64,000 nucleotides of DNA from Paraspadella gotoi (lineage: Eukaryota; Chaetognatha): NCBI GenBank assembly GCA_051294375.1, contig CM119265.1:21762278-21826277 (forward strand), written 5' to 3'. The translations under genes and the position numbers were made by a program. Positions within the stretch are counted from its first letter, which is position 1. Each line of letters opens with the position of its first letter. Positions 42,211-56,511 of this stretch are shown in pieces. Below the pieces are notes generated by a model that was given only the letters and a program-made list of their open reading frames with translations, had not been told where the DNA came from and ran no database searches.

Positions 42211-45200
42211 ATGATGTTCGTATTTCAAACGGCGGGCATTCTTCCCGCGGATCGCGACAGTCCCGATCACGTCTACAATCAGAGACATGACACGGTATTA
42301 GGAGCGAGGTGTTTTTTAATTTTATTATTTTATTTTATTATTTTATTTTATTAGCCTGGGTTTGCAGAGGATAGATAAACATGTTAAATCGTGTGTTCGT
42401 TTGAAGCCATTAATTCTCAACCGAATGGGGATTGGGGGGAGGCAAGAACCTTTCTATCTAATCAGTAATCGTATAGAGGATGTTCGAAGAAAGACAACTT
42501 TCAACACATTACACGATCTTTCGGATAGAGAGGTTTTTTTTTGTGGTAATATTATGGGAACCGTCTAACGATTCGGTTACATTTTCGAATGTTTTAAAGA
42601 ACATTTAATTACGTTCGAGATTACGCCATTATTTCCGAATTCATTAAGAACCTAGTCTGACTCAATTAAAATTGACACTCTCCCGACGTTTTATTTCTCC
42701 ACCCTTCTAAAAATTATTGGTTAATAAAATAGAAAAACTTTTTTAGATTCTTAGGTTTTCTCAAGACGAAGTTTACAACAACAAAAAATTACCTTCATTG
42801 ATCTTGATTAATAATGACAATCTCTAACCTTGGCTATAAATCTCATCCTTTTCTTATCCCGCCCCTTACTGAAAATATATTAAATGTGGAGGTAAGACAA
42901 AAAAAAAAGTATTCGGAGAGTGGTCACTTTTTAAGAATAACACATTCTAAAATAGTAAATTTTGCTATGTTACTTCCAAAAATGGATTGATTAACGACGG
43001 CAGTTGTAATTATAACTTTCAATTATCAGTCTTAAAAATACATCAAAAGTTACTCGTGATTGTCAAATTTTTTATTATTTTTTTTTTTAAATTTGAAAAC
43101 GCGAAAGATTGACATTCGATTTTGACATGAAAGAGAAGCGGTTGATTGGGAAAAGATTATTTGGAAATGTTTGAAAAACTTCGATGAGAGAGTCGTTAGG
43201 ATTTCGAATAGTTTTTATATCCCACCCATTGTGAATTTCTTTCTCATCGGCGAACCTTACATCCCGATTCTTTTGCCACGCCCATTTTCTCTTCGCCGTC
43301 CCCCATGCTCGTCCGACCGCCTCCTTTTCCTTCCTGCCGCATCCCTTGTCCCGCCTCGCTCCCTCGCACTTCAAAGAACGACCGCGAGTCGACGCCCGAG
43401 GAACCCGACGACGACGACAAAGCCCTCTGCGACGCGGATCACTGGTCTCGGTTCCGCCTGCGGGATTTCATCGCGCGACACCAGATCAAACGGCGAAGGG
43501 TCAAGGAGTTCAACTCCCTCGTCGGATCGTTAAAGAAAAATACTTTGAGACTGCAGGTAGAGGGGGGGGGGGCTCGTCTTATGCAAATTATACTACATCG
43601 CGATCCGCGAATCAACTCAAACGCAAGAGGTTTTTCCTTCCTCCCTCGATCCCCATTCCACAGACTTTGTTCAACTCGCTGGAGGATCCGGAAGATCCGA
43701 CGAACAACTTTCTTCGTCGCATGGCGCCGTCGTCGTCGGCACCGCCGGACTATTCCATGATACAGGGTTCACGGTCGGCGGCGCGGGAAACCTGCACGCG
43801 AGTCTTCGTCCGCGTGCTCTTCCTCAAAATGGGAGAGATTCAGACGATCAAGGAGAGATATTCGGCTGAAGTCTATGTCCAGGTCGGAAGACGTTTTATT
43901 TTTATTTTTTTTTATAATTGTTACCTCTCGGGTTTAATCGTTTAAACATCCTGTTTGTAGTGATCTTATGTGTTCGTGATTAATACGTATTCGGTGTGCT
44001 TCTTTTTGTCTCCGATAACCAACTCAATTTTCTCCCTTTCAGTCGAAATGGCGTGAGCCATCTCTAGACTCTCTCCCGGATTCGGAGCTTCTCGCACTCG
44101 ACTGGACAAAGCAGTGGCACCCAAACCTTTTCTTGGAAAACGCGTTAGGAAACCCAAGGGAGATCTGCTGGAAGACTCCGCTTCGGATCGACGGCGAGGT
44201 TTGGGTGGAGCAGAAGCAGATCTTCAGAGGCACCTTTGCCGAGACTCTCGAGTTGTGGGATTTCCCCTTCGATGTCCAGGTAGAGCTCTGAGCGGGAGTT
44301 GAAAGTAGGGAATACGAATACCGAAAAGCAAAAATATATCTCGTGTTTATGTACCCTTGGAGAAATAAAAAAAAAATTGTGTTCCATTAAAAACCTATTT
44401 CTCTTTTTTTTTCAAGGATCTTTCAGTGACGGTGACCTCGGCGAAATGTTTGTCCGAAGTTGAACTTCATCACAACGAAGAAGAAATCAACGCCGTCAAT
44501 TTAGAAGACTTCGTCGACGAACAAGAGTGGACTCTTTACCAGCACATTGAGGTTTGCACTATTAGTTGAACTACTTTAGTTAATCGTAGTTGCACTACTT
44601 TAGTTAATTTGTACTAGTAGTATTAGTAATAATAGTATCCTTGAGTAAAAGTTTCCGTCCCTGCTCTGGATTGCTCCGCCCGTATTTTGGTCATTTTTCA
44701 AGTTTATGCTTTCTGCTCTACTTTCTCACACAGCTTTTTGTTTTCAATTTTGTAGAAGTTTCTTTTTTTTTCCCAATTACTTTGACGCGTCAAAGATTTT
44801 AGTTATTGTTATTGTAGTCGACCTCGTCTCTGTAATCGTTGCTTCCGCCTTCATAATGATTTAAGCGAACCTTCGGACTTTCTCCCGCCTTTTCTGACGT
44901 TTTTACTAAAACTTTTAGCTCCCATTAAAATTTAGACTCATTTTTTGAGCTCATTCGAAAAATTTTGATCGTCGGTTTTCAAAACAGTTCATTTATTTTG
45001 TTTTCTTTCTTGACTCTCGTATTAAAACAACATCTATCTTGTGTTACGAAATTATTCGTCAAATAAAATTGTTTTCACACCTCCTTGACTTCATGATTAA
45101 TGATTTTACTTAGACGGTCGATACATGGTTGAGCGACAGTGGTTAAATCTCAAACAAACGTAGATACTTTTTATTTTTAAAATTAAAACGACCTCGCCCC

Positions 45201-46454
45201 TCTCCTGAATTCACAGGTTTCACCCCGCGTGATTCATCACACATATTCGACGCCTCCCTTCTCCCAAGCGTACCTCACCTTCATGACTCGAGCAGCTCGT
45301 CGACTAGGCTTCTTCTACTGGCACGTCTTCCTCATCATGTTCCTCATATCCTTCCTCGCCTTCACCACCTTCAGCGTCGATCCGCGGATCCCGGAGAAGC
45401 GGCTGCAGGTTTTGGTCTATTGCTGCATGCTGTGCTGGTTTACTGCAGGTTTTGAAGATTTGCTATTGAGATCTTATATTAATCGAAAGGAATGATGGCA
45501 AGGAGAAAACAAATTGTGGATAGAACCATCTGAGGGTCGGGTCTTTGAAGATAGGTTAGGGGGAATATCATCATTTTGTAAAATTTTTGGAACCTTTCTT
45601 TCTACCTTTTTTTTTCTTTTTTTCTCCCTTTTATCACTTTGAAAATCTTACTTTCCTCATTTTCTCATACTCTCGTCTCACCCCAGCTCTCCTTCCTCCT
45701 CATCCTCACTTCGGTCAACTTTAAATTCATGGTGCAAGAGTCTTTGCCACGGATCCCTTACCTAACTTACCTCGACAAGTATCTCCTCACGTGCATCTTC
45801 ATCCTTGGCGTCGTTTCCTTTTGGCATTCCGTTTCCGCCACCATCCTCTTCGCTTATCCCACTTTATATACTCATAGACAGGTGAGAAGAAGCTAACTTG
45901 TTTAATTTTTCAAATTGTTTATGTTCCTTTATAATTTCTAATTGTCTAATACATTATTTTGAGAATATATTTCCCCATTGAATTAATTTGAAAGAATTGC
46001 TACATTGATTTCGAGAGGAATAGATTTGAATCGATTTAATTGGGTTCGGTGTTCGACTCTCTTATTTCTATTTTTTTATGCAAGTCAGTCTGAAGTTTTA
46101 ATTTGACAAGCAGTTAATTCAATTGGATTAAAAATCGAATCGCTGTTTTTTCCCCTTCATTCCCTCTTATGTCAAATACTGTTCCTTTTTTAATTTGTTT
46201 TAACCGTCTTTTTTTTTCACTTCCCGCCCACCTTACAGGAGTGGCCGGCCGTCGTGGTGGTGGCCGTCATGTATGTTCTCTTCCACATCTGCTTCGCCAT
46301 CAACGTCAACCGTCGTGTCATGAACAAAAGACGAGAGATGGAGGCCAACGACGAGGAATACCGACGCCGAGTGATGGCGCTGCTGAAAAAAAGTGGGGAC
46401 GAAAGCGCCGTGTCGATGATCCACGTTCCCGGAGTCGAGTGGGACGATCTATGA
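42211..46454 (+). CDS. Pentameric ligand-gated ion channel lacking the Cys-loop
   Basis: Eight phase-0 exons: 42211-42294, 43377-43556, 43664-43882, 44043-44279, 44417-44551, 45217-45408, 45687-45881, 46239-46454; about 485 residues. The extracellular domain has VFVRVLFLKMGEIQ, VYVQSKWREP, DWTKQWHPNLFLENA and the hallmark WDFPFDVQ. Four membrane segments follow: FYWHVFLIMFLISFLAF, LSFLLILTSVNFKFMV, LLTCIFILGVVSFWHS and WPAVVVVAVMYVLFHICFAI. The two cysteines that normally bracket the FPFDxQ loop are absent, as in bacterial relatives. No obvious signal peptide is in the chosen first exon, so the start is the weakest part; an alternative ATG at 43305 extends exon 2. Ligand and ion selectivity cannot be told. 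Confidence 0.88.
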
Positions 46455-46639
46455 ATCGACAGGACAGTCGGGATCAGAAAGGATTGGCGCTTGGAGACCC
46501 GCGGCTTCACAGTGTGGTGTGACTCTGATGCCAAAGCCCGTGAGGGCTTCGTGTTCCCGGAATCGAGCGGGTGATAACCTCACACGAAGTGATTTTAAAA
46601 AGTGTGTGAGAGCTAAAAAGGATTAAGGATGGTCTTTAG

Positions 46640-46645
46640 AATAAA
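46640..46645 (+). promoter_or_regulatory. Poly(A) signal AATAAA after the ligand-gated channel
   Basis: AATAAA about 186 bases after the stop codon at 46454. Confidence 0.5.
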
Positions 46646-48866
46646 TAAGAAAAAATACATAGCTTGTCAAGTTAATGTAGAATTATGAGTTGAAGCCAAC
46701 TGGAATGCCGGCTCCATTCAATTTGTTCAGACGTGAATAACCAATGTCAGAGACAGCGCGTGAAATGACAAGTGAGAAAAAGGTTGGTAACCTCAGTTAC
46801 TGAGCGCTGTACAATAATAGTGTGTATAATAGATAATTATAATAATACGTAGAATACCGTAGACGAAAAAAGAAAGGCAACGATGCTGGGTGGCATCTTT
46901 TTCAATATAAGACGAAGACGTGAGTTTTGAGAAAACAAAGAACGGGTTGGAGATGGGAGAATAAAGCGTTTGATGTACTGAAAATAACACGGCGCATTCG
47001 TGTGTCACGAAGAAAAGTTTCGCAAATGTCTTTGTCTCTTTGCGACTTCGTGTCACGATGGCTATAACATGTTCCGTCTTCGATATCTTACACGACAGAT
47101 AAAATTTTAAAAAAATTTAAAAAATAGGGAAAGAAAAGCCGAAAAGAAATAAGTCTGGACTAGATAGAAATAGTATGTGCTCTGTTGATTAATGCGCATC
47201 ATCGGAAAACCAATATGGAGTAATCCCGTCAGAAAGTGGCAGAGATGAAAGAGGGGGCGGCACCATAGGGGAGCCGGGGGGGGGCACTGTAGGCACCGCA
47301 CGGAGATCGGATCCAGGCCGGTTGGTAATAATTGATTACAGAATCACGGGCTTCTCGTAAAAAGCTCCGAAGTCAAAAACTCACTTTTCATCGTTACATT
47401 GAAATTTCTCAATGCTCATATTTTGTTATTATTTTCTGGTTTCTATATTGTTCATTGCTATTCCAAAAACGTTTTTATTAATGTAAATTTATGGTGTCAC
47501 AAGGTTGGTTCATGATATGATTAAGCAATAATTCTAATACTATTTCTACCTATTGCTGATATAATACTTAAGGCTTCAGTATTTTACTTATAATGAAATT
47601 ATGAATTGATTTTTATGAGGGTGTCATCTTTGTTACAAAGAATAAACAATAAATTTTACGTCGCATTTTTTCTTAGAAGCAGAAGTCTAATCTGGCACAA
47701 ATACCGTTGTAACGTGCCTCAATAATCTTAGTACTGCACCACAGTAATTTAGAACTTAGAATAACTTAGAACATACAATAACTTAGAAAATGATAAAAAA
47801 TTTCTCTCTTTGCTAGTTAAATAAAATGTCAGTAAAATAGGTGCAGTTTTAACTGTAGTGTAGGTGTTTTTTTTCTAACCAAATAAGTAGTACTATTATT
47901 AGTATTATTACTATTATATCTGTCGCCCATTCCCCAAAAAAATTATTTTGACAAATAGATCATCTATATTTAAAAGGATTGTAGTATGTCGTAAAATAGT
48001 AACATTGACTTTTACACATAGTTCCGACTACATTCAAAAATTGTTCTAATAATCTACTTTTGATTTTTTCTTGCAGCCAGCCAATTTTTATAGTTTAAAG
48101 ACGGAGCTGAGATAAACACGGAAGGCAACAACACATGGACAATGCTTAAGAACTCCATCGCTCAAGTTTGGGAATATTTAATTTTTAGAGGTCAATCTCT
48201 ATTATGAGAAAGTACTAAATCTTTATTTATAAATCGTTATCGAGTTATAAGGTTTAGCGGTTTTTTTTGGTAATAAATTAATGAAGCGCGTAACGATTAC
48301 AAAAGAAGGTAATAAAAAAACGAAACGAATGGAATGTTTAAATATAAAGTACTTTAAGTACACCGAACCGAACGAAGTCTTGAAATAATAAAGAGTAATG
48401 TCCTATTAGGAAATTAAAAACTTATCAACTCTCGGGAAAAAAAAACAACACATAGCGTGAAGCGCGACCACGATTTTTGAGATATAACACGACTATTTCT
48501 AAAAACTAGCGTTTGCGGCTCGCGCGACGCTGAAGCCCTTGGGGATAGGCCGGAGAGGGGAAAGAGCTCTATTTTCGATAGGGAAAACGGCTCGGAACAA
48601 CTTTTAACTGGCCAAATAGGAAAAAATCGCGTAACTGTATTTGCTTAGGCACAACTCATTGAGGGGAAAAGTTTACGCCGAGCATGGATGGCTTGTTACC
48701 AAAGGGTTAGTCAAAATTTCCGCCTGACATTCCAGGGCCCATGACCTTTTTCTGATCGAGATCTGACGATCTGAGATAACTAATATTGATAATTTAACTT
48801 TTAAGCAAACGGGCATTTCCGATATTTGCCACGGCCTCGCACTGCTCCGAACCATCGGCGCCGTCA
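46646..48866. other. Intergenic region between convergent genes
   Basis: AT-rich, with no convincing ORF or RNA gene seen on either strand. It holds the 3' flanks of the ligand-gated channel (plus) and the M13 peptidase (minus). Confidence 0.5.
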
Positions 48867-51800
48867 TCACCAGACTTCGCACTTGGTGGGAGGGTTCATC
48901 TTATCCGCGGCGCCGCAATTCCACTCGCGAGAAAACTCGCGCGAATTGCTGAGAGTTCCGATCACTCTCCACTTGGGAGGCGCGTGCGGATCGGCCATAA
49001 GATCCGAGCGCGAGCTCTGTCGCGTCGCCGACGCGCACCACACCTGGATAGTGGATAATATTAAAAGCATTATTAATTTGTTATTGAAAATTATCTTTTA
49101 AAGTACATATATCTAAATTTTATCACCTGAGCGAAGCCGACGAAAAAGAGTTGCGACGAGGTTAAATTCACCCCGGGGAGAATGGGATCTGTAACGTCGG
49201 AGACGCTACGCCACGTTGAAAACGCCTTCATTCGGGAATCAAGAATGCTGCGCGTTTTAATGACTTTCGGTTTACCGCATTGATTCATACTTTTTTATTT
49301 TATAAAAGAAATATTCCGATCTATCTATGACGCAATAACAGGAAGATGTAGAAGATCCATAAATCCCCTTTATAAAGCTGTTTTATTATTTTATAATCAT
49401 TTAGTCCCCTTTTCTTTGGAAATATGTACAACTTACTCCTTGAGTTTTTTCTTTTTTTTTTGTTTTCAGAATAATACAAGAATACATCATTAGAAAGCTT
49501 TTTTTATTACTGCTTGTTTTTTTTTGTTTTTTTTTCATAAAGAATTTCAAATTTGTTAAAAAAACTTGAACGTATCCTTTTCCTTTTCCTTTTTTACCTT
49601 GAAGGCTGCCTTCAGGCCTCCGTTATCGGCGATATTTTCTCCTAGATTTAACTTCCCGTTGAGCTTTTCACCGTCGATGGTATAGCTCGAGTATTGATCC
49701 ACGAGGCACTTGGCGTGTTCCTTGAAGTGGGTCAAGGAATCGTTCGTCCACCACGAGGCCAAATTCCCGCTCTTGTCGTACTCGCTTCCTGGGTGTTGGG
49801 TAGTGAAATGAAGTATGTGGTTGACTTTAACCCCCCCCCCCCAAAAAAAAAACACAATTAACCTTGATCGTCAAAACCATGGGTAAGTTCATGGCCCATG
49901 ACTACCCCAATTCCTCCGAAGTTTAGGGATTTTGGGTAATCGGCATCGTAAAATGGAACCTGCAAAATTTTTCTTCAATTACCCTTTGGCATTGGCTTAC
50001 TATTTATTTTTGTTATTTTCAATTTATTTTACCTTTTATCATATTAATTTTTCCCCTTTTTTCTATCTTTCTTTCTTTCTAAAGTTGAATATTTAACATA
50101 AACTAAAAAGTGACTTATAAAGTTGAATATTTAACATAAACAAAAAAAGTGACTTATAAAGTTGATGGTTAAAAAATTGTTTGAAAAAAAAAGGTCTTTA
50201 CTATTGCTAAGAATGTTAGGAATTCTTTCTTTCTTTCTTTCATTCATTCATTCATTCATTCATTCATTCATTCATTCATTCATTCATTCATTCATTCATT
50301 CATTCTTTCATTCATTCATTCTTTCTTTATTTCTCTGTTTCTTTCGCACCTGCAAGATTCCCGCGGGAAAGACCATCTCGTTTTTAGTAGGTTCGTAATA
50401 GGCGTTGACTTGTGGCGGGGTCATGTCCCACTTTTTGCGGTCAACTTTTTTCCGCAACTTGCGCAGGTTGCGTCGGAGCCCGAATCGGGCGGCGGCGACG
50501 ACATTATCGAAGTAAGTGGAGTTGTCGACGGAAAGATCGTCGTAGTAGTCGTCGAGGCGATCGGTGTCGGTGATGAAGTCTGGATAGCCGACCATGTCGG
50601 TAACCGCGTCGGCCTGATTGAAGAAAAAAAAATACCCGCCGCACTAATTCAACATATCGTCAACGGTATGATGGAGCAAATAAAACAAAACCCCAGCACC
50701 TTTTCAAGCGCCTTCTTCCTCGTGACATCGTCCATCCAGGAGACGGCCCGGATGCTGTCCTCAAACGAGGCACGGATGCGACCGATCATGTCCTTGGCGT
50801 CGAGTTTGGAGCGACCCTTGAAGGCCTCGTCGACGAACATTGCCCCGAGGGCGAAACCCAGGGTAGCGTCGACGTCCTCCACGCATTCTTTCCATTTTTC
50901 CACGACGCCGCTGGAGCCCTGTGGAACGAGGGTATTCAAAAGTTAATTCGAAATTCAAATGAAAATTGTCTAACCAATAAAAAAAATATTTTTTTCATTC
51001 AATAAATAAGCTCTCTTGCATCCTAATTTTGGAGAGGCTTCTAAAAGATATTCTATTAACTCCAGAGGTTACTATCCCAATCTTTTTATCTAAAAAGAGT
51101 GCAAAAATAGGCAAACAAATTGCTTAGTAGGACGATAATTAAATCAATTCAGGATAGGCGTAGCAATACTAGCAATCGGGTGGCACCAGAGGGCCTTAAG
51201 GCGTTAGGCACAACAATACTATCCCACTCTTTTTATCTAACGGACGTGGCAAGGTTCGTGCATTTGTTCAATTATTTATTCTTCTCATCTTCAATACTAG
51301 GAGTAAAGTTAATCTTATTCATTTTTACATCAATTTATTTATTTAATATTCTACTGTCTGTTTTTATTTCTTTATTCATTTTTTACATTCATTGATTCTT
51401 TTCCCAACGCAACGGACCTTTGTCGCCTGAGACAAGGGCGTCTTCGCCCTCCGATACTTCTCCGTCAGAAAGTTACTGTAGTAATACACCGTGTGCCAGA
51501 CCAAGTAGTTGTTGAGGACGGTCTTGTTGTAGTCGGAGGAGGAGTACTCTTCGAGCAGAGCGTCGAGTCGACGGAGATATTCGGGGGCGTAGACGACGAC
51601 GCGCTCCCGTTCGTCGACGACGACGACTTCCGGGTCATCGACGGCGAAATCGAGCCGAGCATTGACGTAACGAGTCCAGTCGATGAAGGGCGCCAGCGTC
51701 GTCAGCTCCGCCAGCGTCATCTTGTGGTAGAGACTAGATTCGTCGCGTCGTTCCTCGTTGGGGATCGTGATGTTGGCGAGGCGTTTCTCAAAGGAGACGA

Positions 51801-54800
51801 TGTCGGAGGCCTGGAGAAGAATGGATATTTATTTATAAAATTATTAATTTATTATTAATGCCTTTTTGCTTCTTTTGGCAAATATTTTCCAAGTTAATTA
51901 TTGATACACTAAGTTAATTATAAAATACCATCTTGGAAAATGAGTAAGTCGCCAAAACTTTGGGCTATCTTTTGATCCCTTTAGTATCAAAACACGGGAG
52001 AAAAATAATATATTTTAAAAATTTGGCTTTTTGTGATTTGAACGAGCTATTGTTCTGTAAAATGCGATTAAAAGTTCAAGTGTGAGGTTCGAGTGAAAGG
52101 AAGGATGTAACAAAAAATTTGGCCTTCTCAATTATTATGAAAGTTTTTTTAAAAACAATCATTTATCACATTAGATATATTTTTTTAAATATATTATTAT
52201 ATTTCTACTTTATATAATTTTTAGGGTTTTCGATCAATGCATCATTTGGTTTTAGTATTAAGGTATACTATATAAATAAATGCTAACACACTTAAACCGA
52301 GAAAATCAATCTTAACGTTGAAAAATTTTACTTTGAACCAGAATGTTTTAAATACCTCTTTTCTTTTATTCCTGACTGTGGTATTAATAATTATATTACG
52401 CTCGAAATAGGCTTATTGGAATCAGAAAAGGCTATTTTAAAAAAAAATATAAATACTTCTTTCCCCCGATATTTTAATGAAAAGCTGTAAAAGTTACCGA
52501 AGCTAGAAAAGGTTTCGGCGACTTAGTGATTTTTTTTTTCTTAACCTTCCTTCCACCTGTCTTTTCGCCTCCGCCTCGTCCCCTCCCAACAGCACGGCGA
52601 TGTTGACGATCGTCTCCTCCAAAGCCGCCAACACTTTGCGGTTCGACTCTTTCGTGTCGTTGAGGTAAAAGTTTCGACTGAGCGTCAGTCCGTTTTGGTC
52701 GACGGAAAGAACGTTCCACGTCGAGTTTTTCTCGTCGACGCCGACGAAGCAGCCGAAGAGGGCGTTGTTGGCGTAGCGCGAGTGCAGCGCAGTCACGCGG
52801 GCCTCGAGGTTCCAAGCGACGCCGTCGGCATCGGGGGCGTCGAGGCTGAAGTTGCCCGTGAGATTCCAGAAGCCGACGTCACGAAGAATTTGACGGAGGG
52901 GTTCGTCGCCTGGAAACCGAAGAGACGGAGATGAGGTTGAATTGATGGAGATCGATTGGGTTTTGTTGGAGAGAGATTAGGCTTTGATGGAGTGGATGTG
53001 AATTTTATAGGGAAAAATGATTTGTTTAATTGGAAAGATATGTACAATTGTACATGCTTCCAGTCTTGATCAGCGCAAGTGACAGAGTTTTTAAAATAAA
53101 TGTTCAAAGACATAAGAGAGAGAGCTGAGAGGAATTTTGAAAATCTTTGAACATTTATTTCAAAAACTGATGAAGGGTCGCATAAGACAGGAAACACCTT
53201 TTAATAGTTTCTAATAAAACAAAACACTTTGATAACAAATCAAAGATTTTCTTCTCTCAAACGAAACTTAATTACGCAGTGAAAGAGAAACATTTTTTTC
53301 CCTCGAGTAAGAAAATTTTAATCTTCTTTTCCTTGATTATCCCTCTCCTCATCTCTCTCTCCCTCCACCTTTGCTATAAGTTATAAGTATAACCAACCGA
53401 GTTCATCAATGAGTTTTTCCTCATCCACGCAAGAAGCGAAGTAATCGGCGACTTTCATTTTCGCTCCTCCTCCTCCTCCTCCCCCTCTCTTCACCTCCTC
53501 CTCCACCGCAGCCTTCATGATGCGTTGGTTGCGCTCTTGCAGCACACCGAAGGTGCCCCAAGTGGATCGTCCGGCGGGGATCGGGTGTTCCCTGATCCAT
53601 CCTCCGCAGGCGAAGTCGTAGAAGTCGTGACATGGATCGACGGACTCGTCGAGGGACGAAAGGATCGATGAGGCGAACTTGACGCAGTTGGTCGTTAGAC
53701 AGGGGGAGTCGTAGTGGGTTTCGGGAACTGTTGGTGGGCGGGTTGAGCAGAGGGGGAATGGAATAGTTAATAAAAATACTAATATTTATATCTTTAAGAG
53801 CCTCCAGTTCTTGCTTACTTTAACCTGGTTTATTTTGCTATTTCGAAAACTATAAATAATAAATTTTCATTGCTTAGGTTTATTGTCTTGAGTGTTTGCT
53901 TGGATCTTGTACAGTTTATAATGAAATTGATCGACCTGCTGTCGGGTTCTCGTCCTTCTTCTCGTCGACGGCCTGCTTGACGGTGGAGAGTCGAACGGCA
54001 AGAGAGAAGATGACGACGACGGCGATGAAGAGGAATAGGCCGAGGATGAGTTCTAGTCGCGTGCGGCGCCCGAGCCACGCCCCCTTCAACGCGCCGCGGA
54101 AGGCCACCGAAGGGTCGAACACGTGAAAACCACCCGCGTGGGCGGCACCTGATAGTATGCGAAGATCGACTTGGGAACAAAATTTTTATATTTTCTTTCT
54201 TTCTTTCTTCCGCGAATGGTTTTAATACTTATATCAGACCCCGGCAAACGTCAATTGGTCATTGATTGCCATTTTGATTGGTAATTTTAAGTATACGAGG
54301 CAAGCAAAGAACACTAACTGTACCTAAGTTTCTGCTCTTCTTTTCCTAGCCACATTTTTAAACAAAAACCTTCAACAATTGCAAATATATACAAGCAAAG
54401 GTTTAAAGTTTAGGGCTGCGTCTTATTTTTGTCAATTTTAAGCAATACATGGAGTGTTGGTGTGAATGTGATGCCATATCCATTTTTCCTCATAAAGTTG
54501 AAACATTAACATTTTTTTCTTAACTATAATATAAAAAGTTTACATAATTAAAAATATATAATTTTTTTTATTTTTAATCAATTTTGTGGCGCAAAATGAC
54601 ATACCTTTGATATCCTTTCCTCCCGCCTTTTAACTTCTTTACAATCTCCGTCGATTTTTTGTCAATTCGAAAAAAGTTTTAAATTGTAGACAAAAAATTT
54701 TAACATCATGACCCAACCACTTATTTAATTTCATAACAAATTTCAGTAAATGTTCCCATGTGTCTGTATTTTCATGGTAAAGGTTAAAAAAAAAGTTATC

Positions 54801-56412
54801 ATTAAAAAGATATTTAATTAAATATGAAATAAAATTTAAAAAAATTGTAAAAAAAATTATCGACGTAATTTAGGCAGGGACATCAGGGAACTCATTTTCA
54901 AGGTTTAAAACATAGTGATAAAGGTTAAACAAGGCTTCAGCATCATATGTTACCATAGGGTTTTACCCAGAAATTTATTTTCTTGTTACACTGGTACAAA
55001 CAAATGTATATTTTAAAAATATAACTAGATCAATGTAATTTAAAATATTACTTTTTGAATAACAGTTAGAATTACGTTTCTACATTTTGTTTTGAAAAGG
55101 GCAAGTCTTATCTTTCAATATCTTTTATACAGTAATTTTTTTTAAATCCCTTCTTTTTTGTTTCAAATTTCCTACTTTTTTCGGCAGATAGACAAATAAA
55201 AATTTCGGCAAACACTTCCGGTCCCTACTATTATTTATGTTTTGTTTAGTATATTTAAAATTTTAAATTTTTTTACAAAATAAGGGGCAAACAAGTAGAT
55301 GCATATGTATATTTTGGGCCTCCTTAATATACAATTATAATTATATATTGTAATTTGCACGATTTTCTTATTGATTGTACTTATTCGATATTAAAAATAT
55401 TTTTGGAAACGAATCATATTCTCAATTTTCAGATTCTTTTGAAAGATTCTACGAAATCAGTTTGAAAGGCTAGTTATAATTATAGTGGTGAATTTTTTTG
55501 TATAGTAAATAATTACGTAAAAAGATATATTTTTAGGAAACACAACCTCGTGGAATCCACGCTAGTTCCTGCTCACCCCATGACCCAAGTGGTAAAAACC
55601 GAAGACTTCCCGCATGAAATCGAAAATCGGTTTTTTTTCCCAAGTATATAGAAATTTGCACTGACAAATGCAATCATTAATGAATTAAAATTTATTATTA
55701 ACCAAACCCTGCCTATCCCCGACCTTACCTTAAGATTTATTATTAACCAAACCCTGCCTATCCCCGACCTTACCCGGAACAACGTTGGAATCGATGCTCG
55801 AACCCCCGACGCTCTCTCCGTCACCCTCCTCAAACTCCGTGCGTTTGTACCGATTCGTCGTCATCTCTATAAAGACCGCTTTCGCGGGATCGCGGTCGGC
55901 GCCACCGTCAACGGCGCTCGATTTCCCGAATTTGTCGCCGTATTTGTCGCCGGGGTTTTCCCCAGTTTCGTTGTCCGTGGGCGATAGATTGTGCAGAGCT
56001 TGAACGACGGAGCTGCTCTCGCGATGAACGCAAGGAATCTCGCTCCGTTTATCTTTATCGTCGTCGCTCTCGTCGTCGTTCGTTACGTTGGCCGGAGCCG
56101 CTTCTTCGGCCGTCGCAGCCCCGGACGCTGCCGCGTCGGCGAGGCGTCGCTGCCCGCGCTGCCGCCGCCGCTGCCGACCCCGGAACGCGAAATTGTTTCG
56201 GAGGGAAGAGAAGCGGGCGGAGAAGAGGCGGAGCGGCTGACCGCGGAGGGCGGAAGCGAGACGCGAACGGGGTCGCGACGATCGGGGCGGGGACGACTCT
56301 ACGCCCTCGGACCCGTTCGAACGGGCGATCGTTCGAGACTCGCAGTAAGGAGACGCAGAATCAGAGTGGAGGTTGGCGAAGCGGAAGTTTATCTTTTCTC
56401 TCTGTTTGAGGC

Positions 56413-56511
<99 letters not shown>

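Noticed and set aside
43171-43533. 120-residue plus-strand ORF upstream of the ligand-gated channel
   Set aside because: Wrong frame relative to the channel; the region before 43377 is a strong polypyrimidine tract and thus intron.
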